This document shows positions 1 through 6,425 of a DNA stretch of 8,724 nt, in pieces (within the stretch, counting starts at the first letter, position 1; each line of letters starts with the position of its first letter). A program made the position numbers and the translations under genes. The DNA comes from Candidatus Poseidoniaceae archaeon. GTDB lineage: Archaea; Thermoplasmatota; Poseidoniia; Poseidoniales; Poseidoniaceae. The notes under the pieces were generated by a model. That model was not told the DNA's origin. It ran no database searches and saw nothing but the letters and a program-made list of their open reading frames with translations. The DNA lies in NCBI GenBank assembly GCA_022451765.1, contig JAKUNY010000045.1:1-8724 (forward strand), in the 5' to 3' direction.

Positions 1-642
1 ATTTGAATACTTGTCATGGAGTTGAGTGACTCTCTTGAAGCTCTTATCAGAACCTTGAAGTTGTATAAAATCATTAACATCTCCTTCTAGGTCCTCATCA
101 GGATCCTCATCGACATTTGGATCTGCGTAAACAAAGTATGAGCCAGTGGTAGCATCAAAGCTCAGAAGAATGTTGCAGGGTATGCCATCCCCATTGTCGT
201 CTTGCTGACTCGGGAGGAGATCCGAATCCGTGCAATCACCGTCGTTGTCGAATCCGGTTCTGATGGTTGATGCATCCGAATAATCCCAGTCATAGTCGTC
301 TTCATTGATGTACATAGACGCAGGCTCGGGTTCGATGGGAGGGTTCAACAATCCGGGATTTGAGAATGGATCAGTTGCGTCAGTACCGTACTTGTATTCT
401 TGACCATTGACATAGCCATCGCCATCCCAATCGAAAGAATCACCATCGTTGTCGATGGCTTCAATCTCCGTGTTCATCGCATCGATGTAGAACAGAAGAA
501 CAACCGAAATCGCAAGGAATCCTACACCAAGAACAACCCATGTAGAGAGACGCGTTCGATACTGACGCATCGTAAATTCTGCAATAGCAGTCGCCTTACG
601 GTCAAGCGCGGTCCAGATGGTTTCGCCACGCTTCTTCTCCAT
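1..642 (-). CDS. Membrane protein with extracytoplasmic calcium-loop motifs, possibly the second permease of the ABC exporter (partial, 3' end missing)
   Basis: An open frame of exactly 214 codons runs from ATG at 642 to the left edge without a stop. Residues 1-33 are basic (MEKKRG..., RQYRTRLS). A hydrophobic helix spans about 34-53, so by the positive-inside rule the rest should lie outside the membrane. Residues 71-82 form a textbook EF-hand/dockerin loop: Asp71-x-Asp73-x-Asp75-Gly76-Tyr77-Val78-Asn79-x-x-Glu82. Further acidic loops sit at 64-68 (DNDGD), 132-136 (DNDGD) and 148-153 (DDNGDG). Cys137 and Cys156 bracket the last two and could form a disulfide. Residues 174-191 are strongly acidic. 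The ATG shares one base with the stop of the ATPase gene before it (TGATG), and GGAGGC lies 8 nt upstream, so the start is firm. Being the membrane protein that follows the second ATPase, it may be an ABC-2 permease with a large ectodomain between helices 1 and 2. This is inference, because only one helix is visible. A membrane-anchored surface protein is the alternative. Confidence 0.8.
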   Translation of the reverse strand, partial: MEKKRGETIWTALDRKATAIAEFTMRQYRTRLSTWVVLGVGFLAISVVLLFYIDAMNTEIEAIDNDGDSFDWDGDGYVNGQEYKYGTDATDPFSNPGLLNPPIEPEPASMYINEDDYDWDYSDASTIRTGFDNDGDCTDSDLLPSQQDDNGDGIPCNILLSFDATTGSYFVYADPNVDEDPDEDLEGDVNDFIQLQGSDKSFKRVTQLHDKYSN

Positions 643-1631
643 CAGCGATAGCCTCCAGTGAGATAGCCAAGAATCGACTGAAGGTCATCGTCTGGATTGT
701 TGATGACCATTACATCATGCTCATTATCAACGATGATTTTTGGGAGACGCTTGTGGAATTCACCAAGATGGTGCGTGAAAATTTTCAATTTTGTCGGGCT
801 TGGGAACTGAAGGCCATGAACAACCTCGAGGCTGAGGACATCTTTTGCCAGAGATTTTGCATTGCTGCATTCGATTTCAATGGTGTGGGGTATGTTGTCC
901 AATTGTTCCCGAATCGCATGGAGATTGCCTATTGCCAACAACTTTCCTTGATGTAGGATAACAATCTGTTCTGTTATTCGTTCGATTTCTGAAAGAATGT
1001 GACTGCTCAGCAGTACGGTTCGCCCCATTCGACCAAGTTCTCGGATGACGTTCATAATCGTGGTACGCGCCAACGGGTCACAACCTTGCAGGGGTTCGTC
1101 GAGTATGATGAGGTCAGGATCGTTCACCAAAGCATGAGCTATCTTTGCCCGTTGACGCATTCCTTTGGAATAGCGGCCTATTTTTTTGTGCATAACATCG
1201 GTCAATCCAACGAATTCTAGGACTCGTTCAGCTTCACGCTTCGCCTCATCTCTTGTTAATCCATGAAGGCGAGCAAAGGTGGAAACAAACTCATGCGCTG
1301 TCATCCAATCATGCATGTTCTCGTTTTCAGGAACATAGCCAACCCGTGCGTACGGTGCTGGATTCTTCCACGGATTGGTTCCAAAGAGTCGAACTTCCCC
1401 CTGGGTTGGTTGGAGTTTACCCATAAGCAGTTTGAACAGGGTTGATTTTCCAGCACCGTTCAGTCCAAGAATTCCTGTTACGCCACCACTCAATGCCAGA
1501 GAAATGCCTCCAATTGCTTGGTAACGTCCGTAGGTCTTGCCCACATTGTTGAACATAACAACAGGGGCATCTGGTTGAGGAACCCATTGCTGCTGTTGAG
1601 CTTTCCCCTCCTGTGCAAAATCGGGAATCAT
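642..1631 (-). CDS. ABC-2 type exporter ATP-binding protein (second ATPase of the cluster)
   Basis: This 329-residue protein is a single nucleotide-binding domain that would power an ABC-2 (CcmA/NatA/NosF-like) membrane exporter from the cytoplasmic face. Walker A is GLNGAGKST at 56-64. The signature motif is the degenerate YSKGM at 154-158, usual for ABC-2 exporter ATPases in place of LSGGQ. Walker B is LIILDEP at 174-180 with catalytic Glu179. The D-loop reads GCD (183-185) rather than the more common GLD. The switch histidine is His211 (SSH). Residues 240-329 form the accessory C-terminal extension seen in exporters of this type. The N-terminus has a short Gln-rich stretch (12-15). The gene overlaps the permease before it by four bases (ATGA), has a strong Shine-Dalgarno site, and overlaps the next gene by one base. 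The substrate cannot be told from sequence. Confidence 0.93.
   Translation of the reverse strand: MIPDFAQEGKAQQQQWVPQPDAPVVMFNNVGKTYGRYQAIGGISLALSGGVTGILGLNGAGKSTLFKLLMGKLQPTQGEVRLFGTNPWKNPAPYARVGYVPENENMHDWMTAHEFVSTFARLHGLTRDEAKREAERVLEFVGLTDVMHKKIGRYSKGMRQRAKIAHALVNDPDLIILDEPLQGCDPLARTTIMNVIRELGRMGRTVLLSSHILSEIERITEQIVILHQGKLLAIGNLHAIREQLDNIPHTIEIECSNAKSLAKDVLSLEVVHGLQFPSPTKLKIFTHHLGEFHKRLPKIIVDNEHDVMVINNPDDDLQSILGYLTGGYR
651..656 (-). promoter_or_regulatory. Shine-Dalgarno site of the left-edge membrane protein
   Basis: On the minus strand GGAGGC lies 8 nt before the ATG at 642. It is embedded in the Gly-Gly codons near the C-terminus of the upstream ATPase (LTGGYR). Together with the TGATG stop/start overlap it indicates translational coupling. 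Confidence 0.6.
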
Positions 1632-2632
1632 TCACGGGACACCTCCATGGATGATACGCGGACGCTGAGCACGTAGAGAGAGATCGCGTTGATCGCCACA
1701 ACCGAAGCAAGTGACCATATCCACGGATGATCATAAACAACGTTTGTACCGATCAGAGCTTGACCCACATGTGCGACCGAGTCGTACGGTGAGATGAGAT
1801 AAAGAATGGAACGGTCAAACAAACCTTGGACAATCGCTGCGAGTGTCTTTGTACCCAACAAAACTGCAAGCAGAGCAATGCCAGGAAAGAACTTACCACG
1901 GGAGATCGATGAAAGCGCAAGCCCGATACTGGTATAGGTTATTACAAGTAGAATGCCGCAAAATACCGTTGTCAAAAACAAGGGAAAGGTATCAAGAATC
2001 CAAGCCCAACCGCGACCCATTGCCAAAATGTCGACGAAGTAGTAGAGGAAGAGCGTCCCGATGATGATAAATGATTGAATTGTTGCAACCGCCAAATACT
2101 TCATGCCCACATAGTCGAAACGGTTGATGGGACGAGAGAAATAGAGGGCACTTGTTCCGTTTGAACGGTCCTCAGAAATAACACCACCAACAAGCAATGC
2201 TGCGACGAGAGGATAAAACAGCATGTTACGCGGGAAAAATCCAAGCACGTGCCCATACAGATTGTTCCGGCCAATTCCCCAGAGTTCATACAGACTTGGT
2301 TCACCAATAACTGCAAACAGAAGTGTAAGAGCAACATCCGTCATTGAAGCGATTAAGACAAAAATCAGAACGAGTTTTGTTGGAACTCCCCACGGCCGGT
2401 GGCCTTTTCTGACAATTCCGAGCACGTGGTGACGAAATATTGCCCAATTTCGCATCCAGCGGGGATTCAACGTCCCTTGCCAAGGAACGTAAACTTGTTC
2501 AAACACTTGACCGGTTTGAGCGATGGGTTGAGCGATTGCAGCATGGTCCGTTGACTCAGAACCCCACGCTGCATCCATCCGACTCTGGCCAGTCACCGGA
2601 GTCGAGGCATCCACGCTTCCTTGGTCGGTCAT
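1628..2632 (-). CDS. ABC-2 type exporter permease, six predicted helices
   Basis: This 334-residue integral membrane protein should form the channel for the neighbouring ATPases. Residues 1-80 are polar and probably cytoplasmic; the first 45 look disordered. By eye, helices fall at about 87-109, 135-153, 181-202, 217-242, 249-268 and 303-325. The stretch ISEDRSNGTSALYFSRPIN (152-170), just after helix 2, is the typical ABC-2 permease coupling region, in which E-R-G-T-L-like residues precede 'sRPisr'. The gene starts inside the upstream ATPase gene (ATGA overlap), with GGGAGGT 8 nt before the ATG, and its own stop overlaps the next ATPase start in the same way, so the three proteins are probably made in fixed ratio. 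The family is clear but the cargo is unknown. NosY-like and NatB-like exporters are the nearest types I can name. Confidence 0.88.
   Translation of the reverse strand: MTDQGSVDASTPVTGQSRMDAAWGSESTDHAAIAQPIAQTGQVFEQVYVPWQGTLNPRWMRNWAIFRHHVLGIVRKGHRPWGVPTKLVLIFVLIASMTDVALTLLFAVIGEPSLYELWGIGRNNLYGHVLGFFPRNMLFYPLVAALLVGGVISEDRSNGTSALYFSRPINRFDYVGMKYLAVATIQSFIIIGTLFLYYFVDILAMGRGWAWILDTFPLFLTTVFCGILLVITYTSIGLALSSISRGKFFPGIALLAVLLGTKTLAAIVQGLFDRSILYLISPYDSVAHVGQALIGTNVVYDHPWIWSLASVVAINAISLYVLSVRVSSMEVSRE
1640..1646 (-). promoter_or_regulatory. Shine-Dalgarno site of the second exporter ATPase
   Basis: GGAGGTG on the minus strand lies 8 nt before the ATG at 1631. It is embedded in the last codons of the permease gene (Met-Glu-Val-Ser-Arg-Glu-stop) and supports the ATGA-overlap start. 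Confidence 0.7.
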
Positions 2633-3648
2633 GCACCGGAACCTCCCATCGATTCAGGAGCATCCACCTTCCGTGCTTCAGCCGGAGATGCAAGAAGGTC
2701 TTCACTCGATTTCACACCGTACCCAAAACGTTCCATAATGACGATGAAAAGGTCCTCAAGTGATGCTTCATATTCGTGCATCCGTCGGATTTGAGCACCT
2801 GTTTCTGCTGCGCACTTGAGTATTCTTTGCGTTGTTTTTTCTCCATCGTGACGTATCCGCATCATGCGCCCTTCTCGGCGAACATCGAGTCCATCTCGGC
2901 CCATGGATGCCTCAAGTTCACTTGCCATTCCCCACACATGAATTTCGATTTCACGGTCGATCGCTTTCAAGTCCTCTATGCGTCCTTGTGCTGCAAGTTT
3001 GCCCTTGTGAAGCAAGACAATGTTCTGACAAACCCGTTCAACATCGTCCATCAAATGGCTCGCCATGAGAACTGAGCGATTTCCTGCGTTGACCATGTTG
3101 GACAACGTTGTCAGCATGGCTTGCCTTGCATCTGCATCGAGACCGTTTGATGGTTCGTCAGCAATGATGAGCTGTGGATCGTGGATAATTGAACAAGCCA
3201 ACTTCGTGGCTTGTTTCATTCCAGTCGAAAACGAAGAAATCGGACGATAACGAAGTTCTCCAAGGCCGACGTATTCCATTGCTGTGTGGGCTCGAGACAT
3301 CGCTACTACGGGATTCATTCCAAGCAATTCACCGCTGTAACGGACTTGATGAATGGCGTCCATGTTTTCATCCAGAGCATCGTATTCCGGCATGTACCCT
3401 ATCTTCGAGCGTATCGCCAATCCCTCTGTACGAATGTCATGCCCCAGAACACGGCCCTCACCAGATGTAGCCTGAATCAGACCTAGAATCGTTTTGAAGA
3501 AGGTCGATTTCCCAGCACCATTTGGTCCAAGGAGACCTGTTGCGCCTCGCTGGACTGTCAAATTCAATTTATCGAGAGCAACGTGAGGACCATAGGATTT
3601 GGTCAACTCTTCGGTCTCAATAATGAGCTCATCAATCATTGTTCTCAT
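2629..3648 (-). CDS. ABC-2 type exporter ATP-binding protein (first ATPase of the cluster)
   Basis: This is a single-domain ATPase of the ABC-2/NatA class, about 339 residues from ATG at 3648. With that start, Walker A is GPNGAGKST at 41-49, the signature is the degenerate FSTGM at 140-144, and Walker B is LIIADEP with Glu165. A canonical GLD D-loop and the switch His198 (ASH) follow. The C-terminal part (about 225-339) is the exporter accessory region and ends in a Gly-rich tail that encodes the permease Shine-Dalgarno site. The start is uncertain. The frame opens with GTG at 3684, only 6 nt after the transglycosylase stop, and ATG codons follow at 3648 and 3639. None has the strong GGAGG seen for the next genes. 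I chose 3648 because residues before it (KGFKDFLPVCL) do not look like an ATPase start. It probably pairs with the permease directly downstream. Confidence 0.9.
   Translation of the reverse strand: MRTMIDELIIETEELTKSYGPHVALDKLNLTVQRGATGLLGPNGAGKSTFFKTILGLIQATSGEGRVLGHDIRTEGLAIRSKIGYMPEYDALDENMDAIHQVRYSGELLGMNPVVAMSRAHTAMEYVGLGELRYRPISSFSTGMKQATKLACSIIHDPQLIIADEPSNGLDADARQAMLTTLSNMVNAGNRSVLMASHLMDDVERVCQNIVLLHKGKLAAQGRIEDLKAIDREIEIHVWGMASELEASMGRDGLDVRREGRMMRIRHDGEKTTQRILKCAAETGAQIRRMHEYEASLEDLFIVIMERFGYGVKSSEDLLASPAEARKVDAPESMGGSGA
2641..2647 (-). promoter_or_regulatory. Shine-Dalgarno site of the permease
   Basis: GGGAGGT on the minus strand lies 8 nt before the ATG at 2632, inside the Gly-Gly-Ser codons at the end of the preceding ATPase gene. 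The spacing is identical to that of the next two genes downstream. Confidence 0.65.
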
Positions 3649-3690
3649 TAAACACACGGGAAGGAAGTCTTTGAATCCTTTCACGTCAGG

Positions 3691-5934
3691 CTAATCGAAT
3701 GTCTTCGAAAAATCACTTCGCGTCCTTACTGCGATGCCTTTTGTGAGACGCAATGCTTCGTCAGCATCGCATTGTGAAAGACCGTGCCCAATGAGCGTCC
3801 CTTCCTCGTCGACGATGAAGCAGGTTTGTCCCGCCTTGAGCCACGCATCGCAGGACGAAATGAACCCATGGAAAACATTTCTTCCACGGAGAACGAATTC
3901 AACAGCATCTTGTTTGACTTTGAGAACAGCAGGTCCTTTCCCAGCACCGGAATACGGATGATATCCTCCAGCGTCCGAAATGGAATCTGAGCGACGTTCG
4001 TAAATTGCTTTTGAGCCCAAATCTGTAATGGAGAGCCCTCCGTCTTTCAATCGAGGACTAAACAAGTGATTTCCGCTTTTATCGATGACATTTTTCACCC
4101 GCCCAGTTCCGCCGATGATGTAGGTGCATCCATCGACGAGTTCAGATGCGTGATCATAACTCACGTTCGCAAGAACAACCAATTTATCGACGATTTGTCG
4201 GCGACGTTGTTGATCTCGAAGCAATGGAAGGTGTGCATCATCGACGATGATTTCTTCCTCAAGCAATCCGTGCTTTATGAGAAGATTTGAGGCTTGCCGA
4301 ATCAAACCTTCCTGGCCAATGTCGAGAATTAAAATTCGGTCTGCTTCAATGTGCAAACGTTGGAGTTCCTCCCGAAGGAGGACCGTATTCAATCTCCGTT
4401 TCCAGAGCCACGTTGGTCCATCGACTTGAGCAAACGGGTTGAGGTCTTCGAGGGAATACGGCAGCCGGCCAAGCGGTGTTTGAACGAGAATTTCCAAATC
4501 GGGAAGTACCTTCTTGAGGCGCAGTATCAGGAGATCACACCGTTGTCTCCAAGGCCCAGGTTTTCCGTTGAGTACAAGCACATCCGATGTTTCAGGAGAC
4601 ATTGGTCTCCACCGTTGATGCAAATTTTTTCTCGCTGCAAGTATGTGCGGACGTGACAGAGTATCTTCACCGCCCCATCGTTCACCGCGTCTTCTTTGTG
4701 GGGCCTGTTTATCCACGATGCGGGACCAATCCTGCTCCCATATGCCTCCGTTTGGGTGATAATCTCGCGCTGCAGAGCGGTCATCTTGAACCAAATCACC
4801 AACCAAATCCGTTGACATCCCAGTCGGGAATGGACGCGTTGTCAGCCACAAGAACGCTTCACGTAACGAGGGGTGCTGATGGCTACGTTGCTCAGCAAGC
4901 TGCCAAATTGTTCCTTCCTGAACGGCTTGCTTGCAGCGAGAAAGTTCTGCTAATGTCACTTCAAGATTGTAGCGTGCTAAAAGACTCGTTCGTTCGTCTC
5001 TGTCAAGTTTTCTCACTGCTTCAGGCGTCCAATTCACGATGCATGGAACCAACTCAGGCCAAGCATGGAGGTCACCCAGCCGATACGTTCCCTGTGGCGA
5101 CAGAAGGCGGTCATCGCGAGCAAACAGTGCATAGGCTGCTGAGTCGAACAAATCAGCGCCAAGCGCAATCAACATCGAAAACAGCATCGGATGACCGCAA
5201 CCAAACATGTGTCGTGGACGTTCTGGAGGCAATTCACCAACAGTTGCGAGCATGATTTTTGCAAGATCTTTGTAACGATGTTGTTCCATAATCGGGACAA
5301 TCCCACCGATGGGATGAATCGAGAAATCAAATGCGCCCATCCCTTGGGCAGATTGTTTCCTAAGATGCCGATAAATTCCACCTTGAATCGGGCCATTGAG
5401 CATCACATTTTGAGCAGCGATGAGCGATGATTCGCATCGTTCAATGGTTGTTTTTACAGCCATTTGTACCTCGTCTTCGGTCATGTCCGGACGACTGAAG
5501 ACATCGAGCATGGTAGCGATGTCCACACCAATTGAACGTAGAAACTCAACGATTTCTTCCACGCCGACCTCGACATCACCGTAAACATAGGATTGAAACG
5601 TACCTGAATCGGTCATGACGACGCCTGGAAAGTTGAGAAGATCGTGAACCCCTTTCTCCACGGCATGTTGTTTGAGATCGTCGTGTTTCCAGATGATGTA
5701 CGAATTTGTGATCAGGCCTTGAATCCCATATCGGTCCCACATCTCCCTCGGTTCGATGGTGCGTATGTTCGGGTTAATGACAGGCAACAGTGCAGGCGTT
5801 TCAAGCAACCCGTGCGCAGTGTGAAGTTTTCCAAGTCGTGCACAACCGTCCCTTGCGACAACCTCGAATTTGCCTTGATCGCTCTCACGACTCGGTTTTG
5901 GATTGTCTCTCGAACCGTCCATCCATGCAGTCAT
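3691..5934 (-). CDS. tgtA: Archaeosine tRNA-guanine transglycosylase (ArcTGT) with C-terminal PUA domain, long form
   Basis: Archaeal TGT swaps guanine-15 of the tRNA D-arm for preQ0, the first tRNA-bound step of archaeosine synthesis. Counting from ATG at 5934 the protein has 747 residues. The catalytic barrel covers about 25-360. It has MTDSG at 107-111 (Asp109, base-flanking aspartate), GGIYRH at 185-190, and GADLFDSAAY at 259-268 (Asp264, expected nucleophile). The zinc region is abnormal: the family Cys-x-Cys-x2-Cys becomes PCIVNWTP (297-304), and the later His becomes Tyr322 (ARYNL). A charged linker (about 370-440) leads to an ArcS-like segment (about 450-560: GKPG at 457-460, TPLGRLPYSLEDLNPF at 486-501). 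A C2-like domain follows at about 600-650, then a PUA domain at about 671-740 ending in KGIAVRTR. The Pyrococcus enzyme is 582 residues from memory, so this one is unusually long. ATG at 5934 is preferred over TTG at 5964 because GGAGGT lies 6 nt upstream. Nfu lies 26 nt before it. Confidence 0.93.
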   Translation of the reverse strand: MTAWMDGSRDNPKPSRESDQGKFEVVARDGCARLGKLHTAHGLLETPALLPVINPNIRTIEPREMWDRYGIQGLITNSYIIWKHDDLKQHAVEKGVHDLLNFPGVVMTDSGTFQSYVYGDVEVGVEEIVEFLRSIGVDIATMLDVFSRPDMTEDEVQMAVKTTIERCESSLIAAQNVMLNGPIQGGIYRHLRKQSAQGMGAFDFSIHPIGGIVPIMEQHRYKDLAKIMLATVGELPPERPRHMFGCGHPMLFSMLIALGADLFDSAAYALFARDDRLLSPQGTYRLGDLHAWPELVPCIVNWTPEAVRKLDRDERTSLLARYNLEVTLAELSRCKQAVQEGTIWQLAEQRSHQHPSLREAFLWLTTRPFPTGMSTDLVGDLVQDDRSAARDYHPNGGIWEQDWSRIVDKQAPQRRRGERWGGEDTLSRPHILAARKNLHQRWRPMSPETSDVLVLNGKPGPWRQRCDLLILRLKKVLPDLEILVQTPLGRLPYSLEDLNPFAQVDGPTWLWKRRLNTVLLREELQRLHIEADRILILDIGQEGLIRQASNLLIKHGLLEEEIIVDDAHLPLLRDQQRRRQIVDKLVVLANVSYDHASELVDGCTYIIGGTGRVKNVIDKSGNHLFSPRLKDGGLSITDLGSKAIYERRSDSISDAGGYHPYSGAGKGPAVLKVKQDAVEFVLRGRNVFHGFISSCDAWLKAGQTCFIVDEEGTLIGHGLSQCDADEALRLTKGIAVRTRSDFSKTFD

Positions 5935-5940
5935 AGGAAG

Positions 5941-5946
5941 ACCTCC
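5941..5946 (-). promoter_or_regulatory. Shine-Dalgarno site deciding the transglycosylase start
   Basis: GGAGGT on the minus strand is followed by six bases and then ATG at 5934. It lies in the 26-nt gap after the Nfu stop. The frame continues upstream only to a TTG at 5964 that overlaps the Nfu stop, so this site fixes the start at 5934. Confidence 0.8.
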
Positions 5947-5960
5947 AGTACCCTTTCTTT

Positions 5961-6425
5961 TCAATTGCCCGTTGGTACGTCAACGAATTCCACGTTTCCG
6001 TGAGCGAGAATAAATTCTCGACCGAGTTCATCAAAAGTATCGAGCAGGGTTGAGGAAAATCGCACGCCGTTGATTTCGGAATCACCTTCAAGATCGCCAC
6101 GGACGCCCTGAAGTGTGCCAGGAGCAGCTCCGCAAGAAAGACATGCTCCTGTAAGGTCCAGCACGAAATTGAATCCTGTGGCATCTTGGTCCCACATCGA
6201 TACTGCGATACCACCTCCATGTCCATCGAGTGCGGCTCGAACTGGGCCTAGTCGAGAAAGCAAAACAGGAACAATGTGTTCGGTTCCAACAGCGTCAGAT
6301 ATGCGCGTGTTTCGCAGTCGCTCCTCTTCTTCTGCATCGGTTTGCTCAGCAATTCGACGATTGGCCTCCTCTTCCAGCGCTTTCTGGGCTTCGAGCGCAT
6401 AAGCTCGAACCAAATCGTCGTCCAT
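5961..6425 (-). CDS. Nfu/NifU C-terminal-domain iron-sulfur scaffold or carrier protein
   Basis: This 154-residue protein should hold a labile Fe-S cluster and pass it to target proteins in the cytoplasm. Residues 1-40 are highly charged and likely helical or coiled-coil (EAQKALEEEANRR, AEEEERLRN). The NifU-C (Nfu) fold covers about 50-150: VLLSRLGPVRAALDGHGGGIAV (53-74), then LTGACLSCGAAPGTLQGV (91-108) with the cluster-binding pair Cys95-x-x-Cys98. The family normally has GxCxxCxxxxxTL, which matches. The start ATG at 6425 has a weak GGTG four bases upstream. The gene is divergent from sufC, 106 bp from the sufC start, so Nfu and SufBCD are very probably co-regulated. Its stop lies 26 nt before the transglycosylase. 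The link to Fe-S assembly is strong by family and context. Whether it is a scaffold or a carrier is not decidable here. The N-terminal helical part is unlike the short bacterial NfuA-type proteins I know. Confidence 0.9.
   Translation of the reverse strand: MDDDLVRAYALEAQKALEEEANRRIAEQTDAEEEERLRNTRISDAVGTEHIVPVLLSRLGPVRAALDGHGGGIAVSMWDQDATGFNFVLDLTGACLSCGAAPGTLQGVRGDLEGDSEINGVRFSSTLLDTFDELGREFILAHGNVEFVDVPTGN

Noticed and set aside
400..651. An 83-codon + strand open frame near the left edge
   Set aside because: It lies antisense to the open minus-strand frame that continues to base 1, which has a membrane helix, calcium loops and a coupled start. The + frame shows no features.
4960..5050. 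Zinc-site loss in the transglycosylase explained by a frameshift
   Set aside because: The residues before and after the region follow the family in the same frame, and the change is a clean in-frame shortening plus a His-to-Tyr replacement.
4587..5255. A 222-codon open frame on the + strand inside the transglycosylase region
   Set aside because: It is fully antisense to a well-conserved catalytic and linker region, its translation has no recognisable motif, and it has no clear ribosome-binding site or operon context. It is a shadow frame.
5935..5964. Upstream TTG start at 5964 for the transglycosylase
   Set aside because: It would overlap the Nfu stop and use a rare start, while ATG at 5934 has a perfect GGAGGT six bases upstream.
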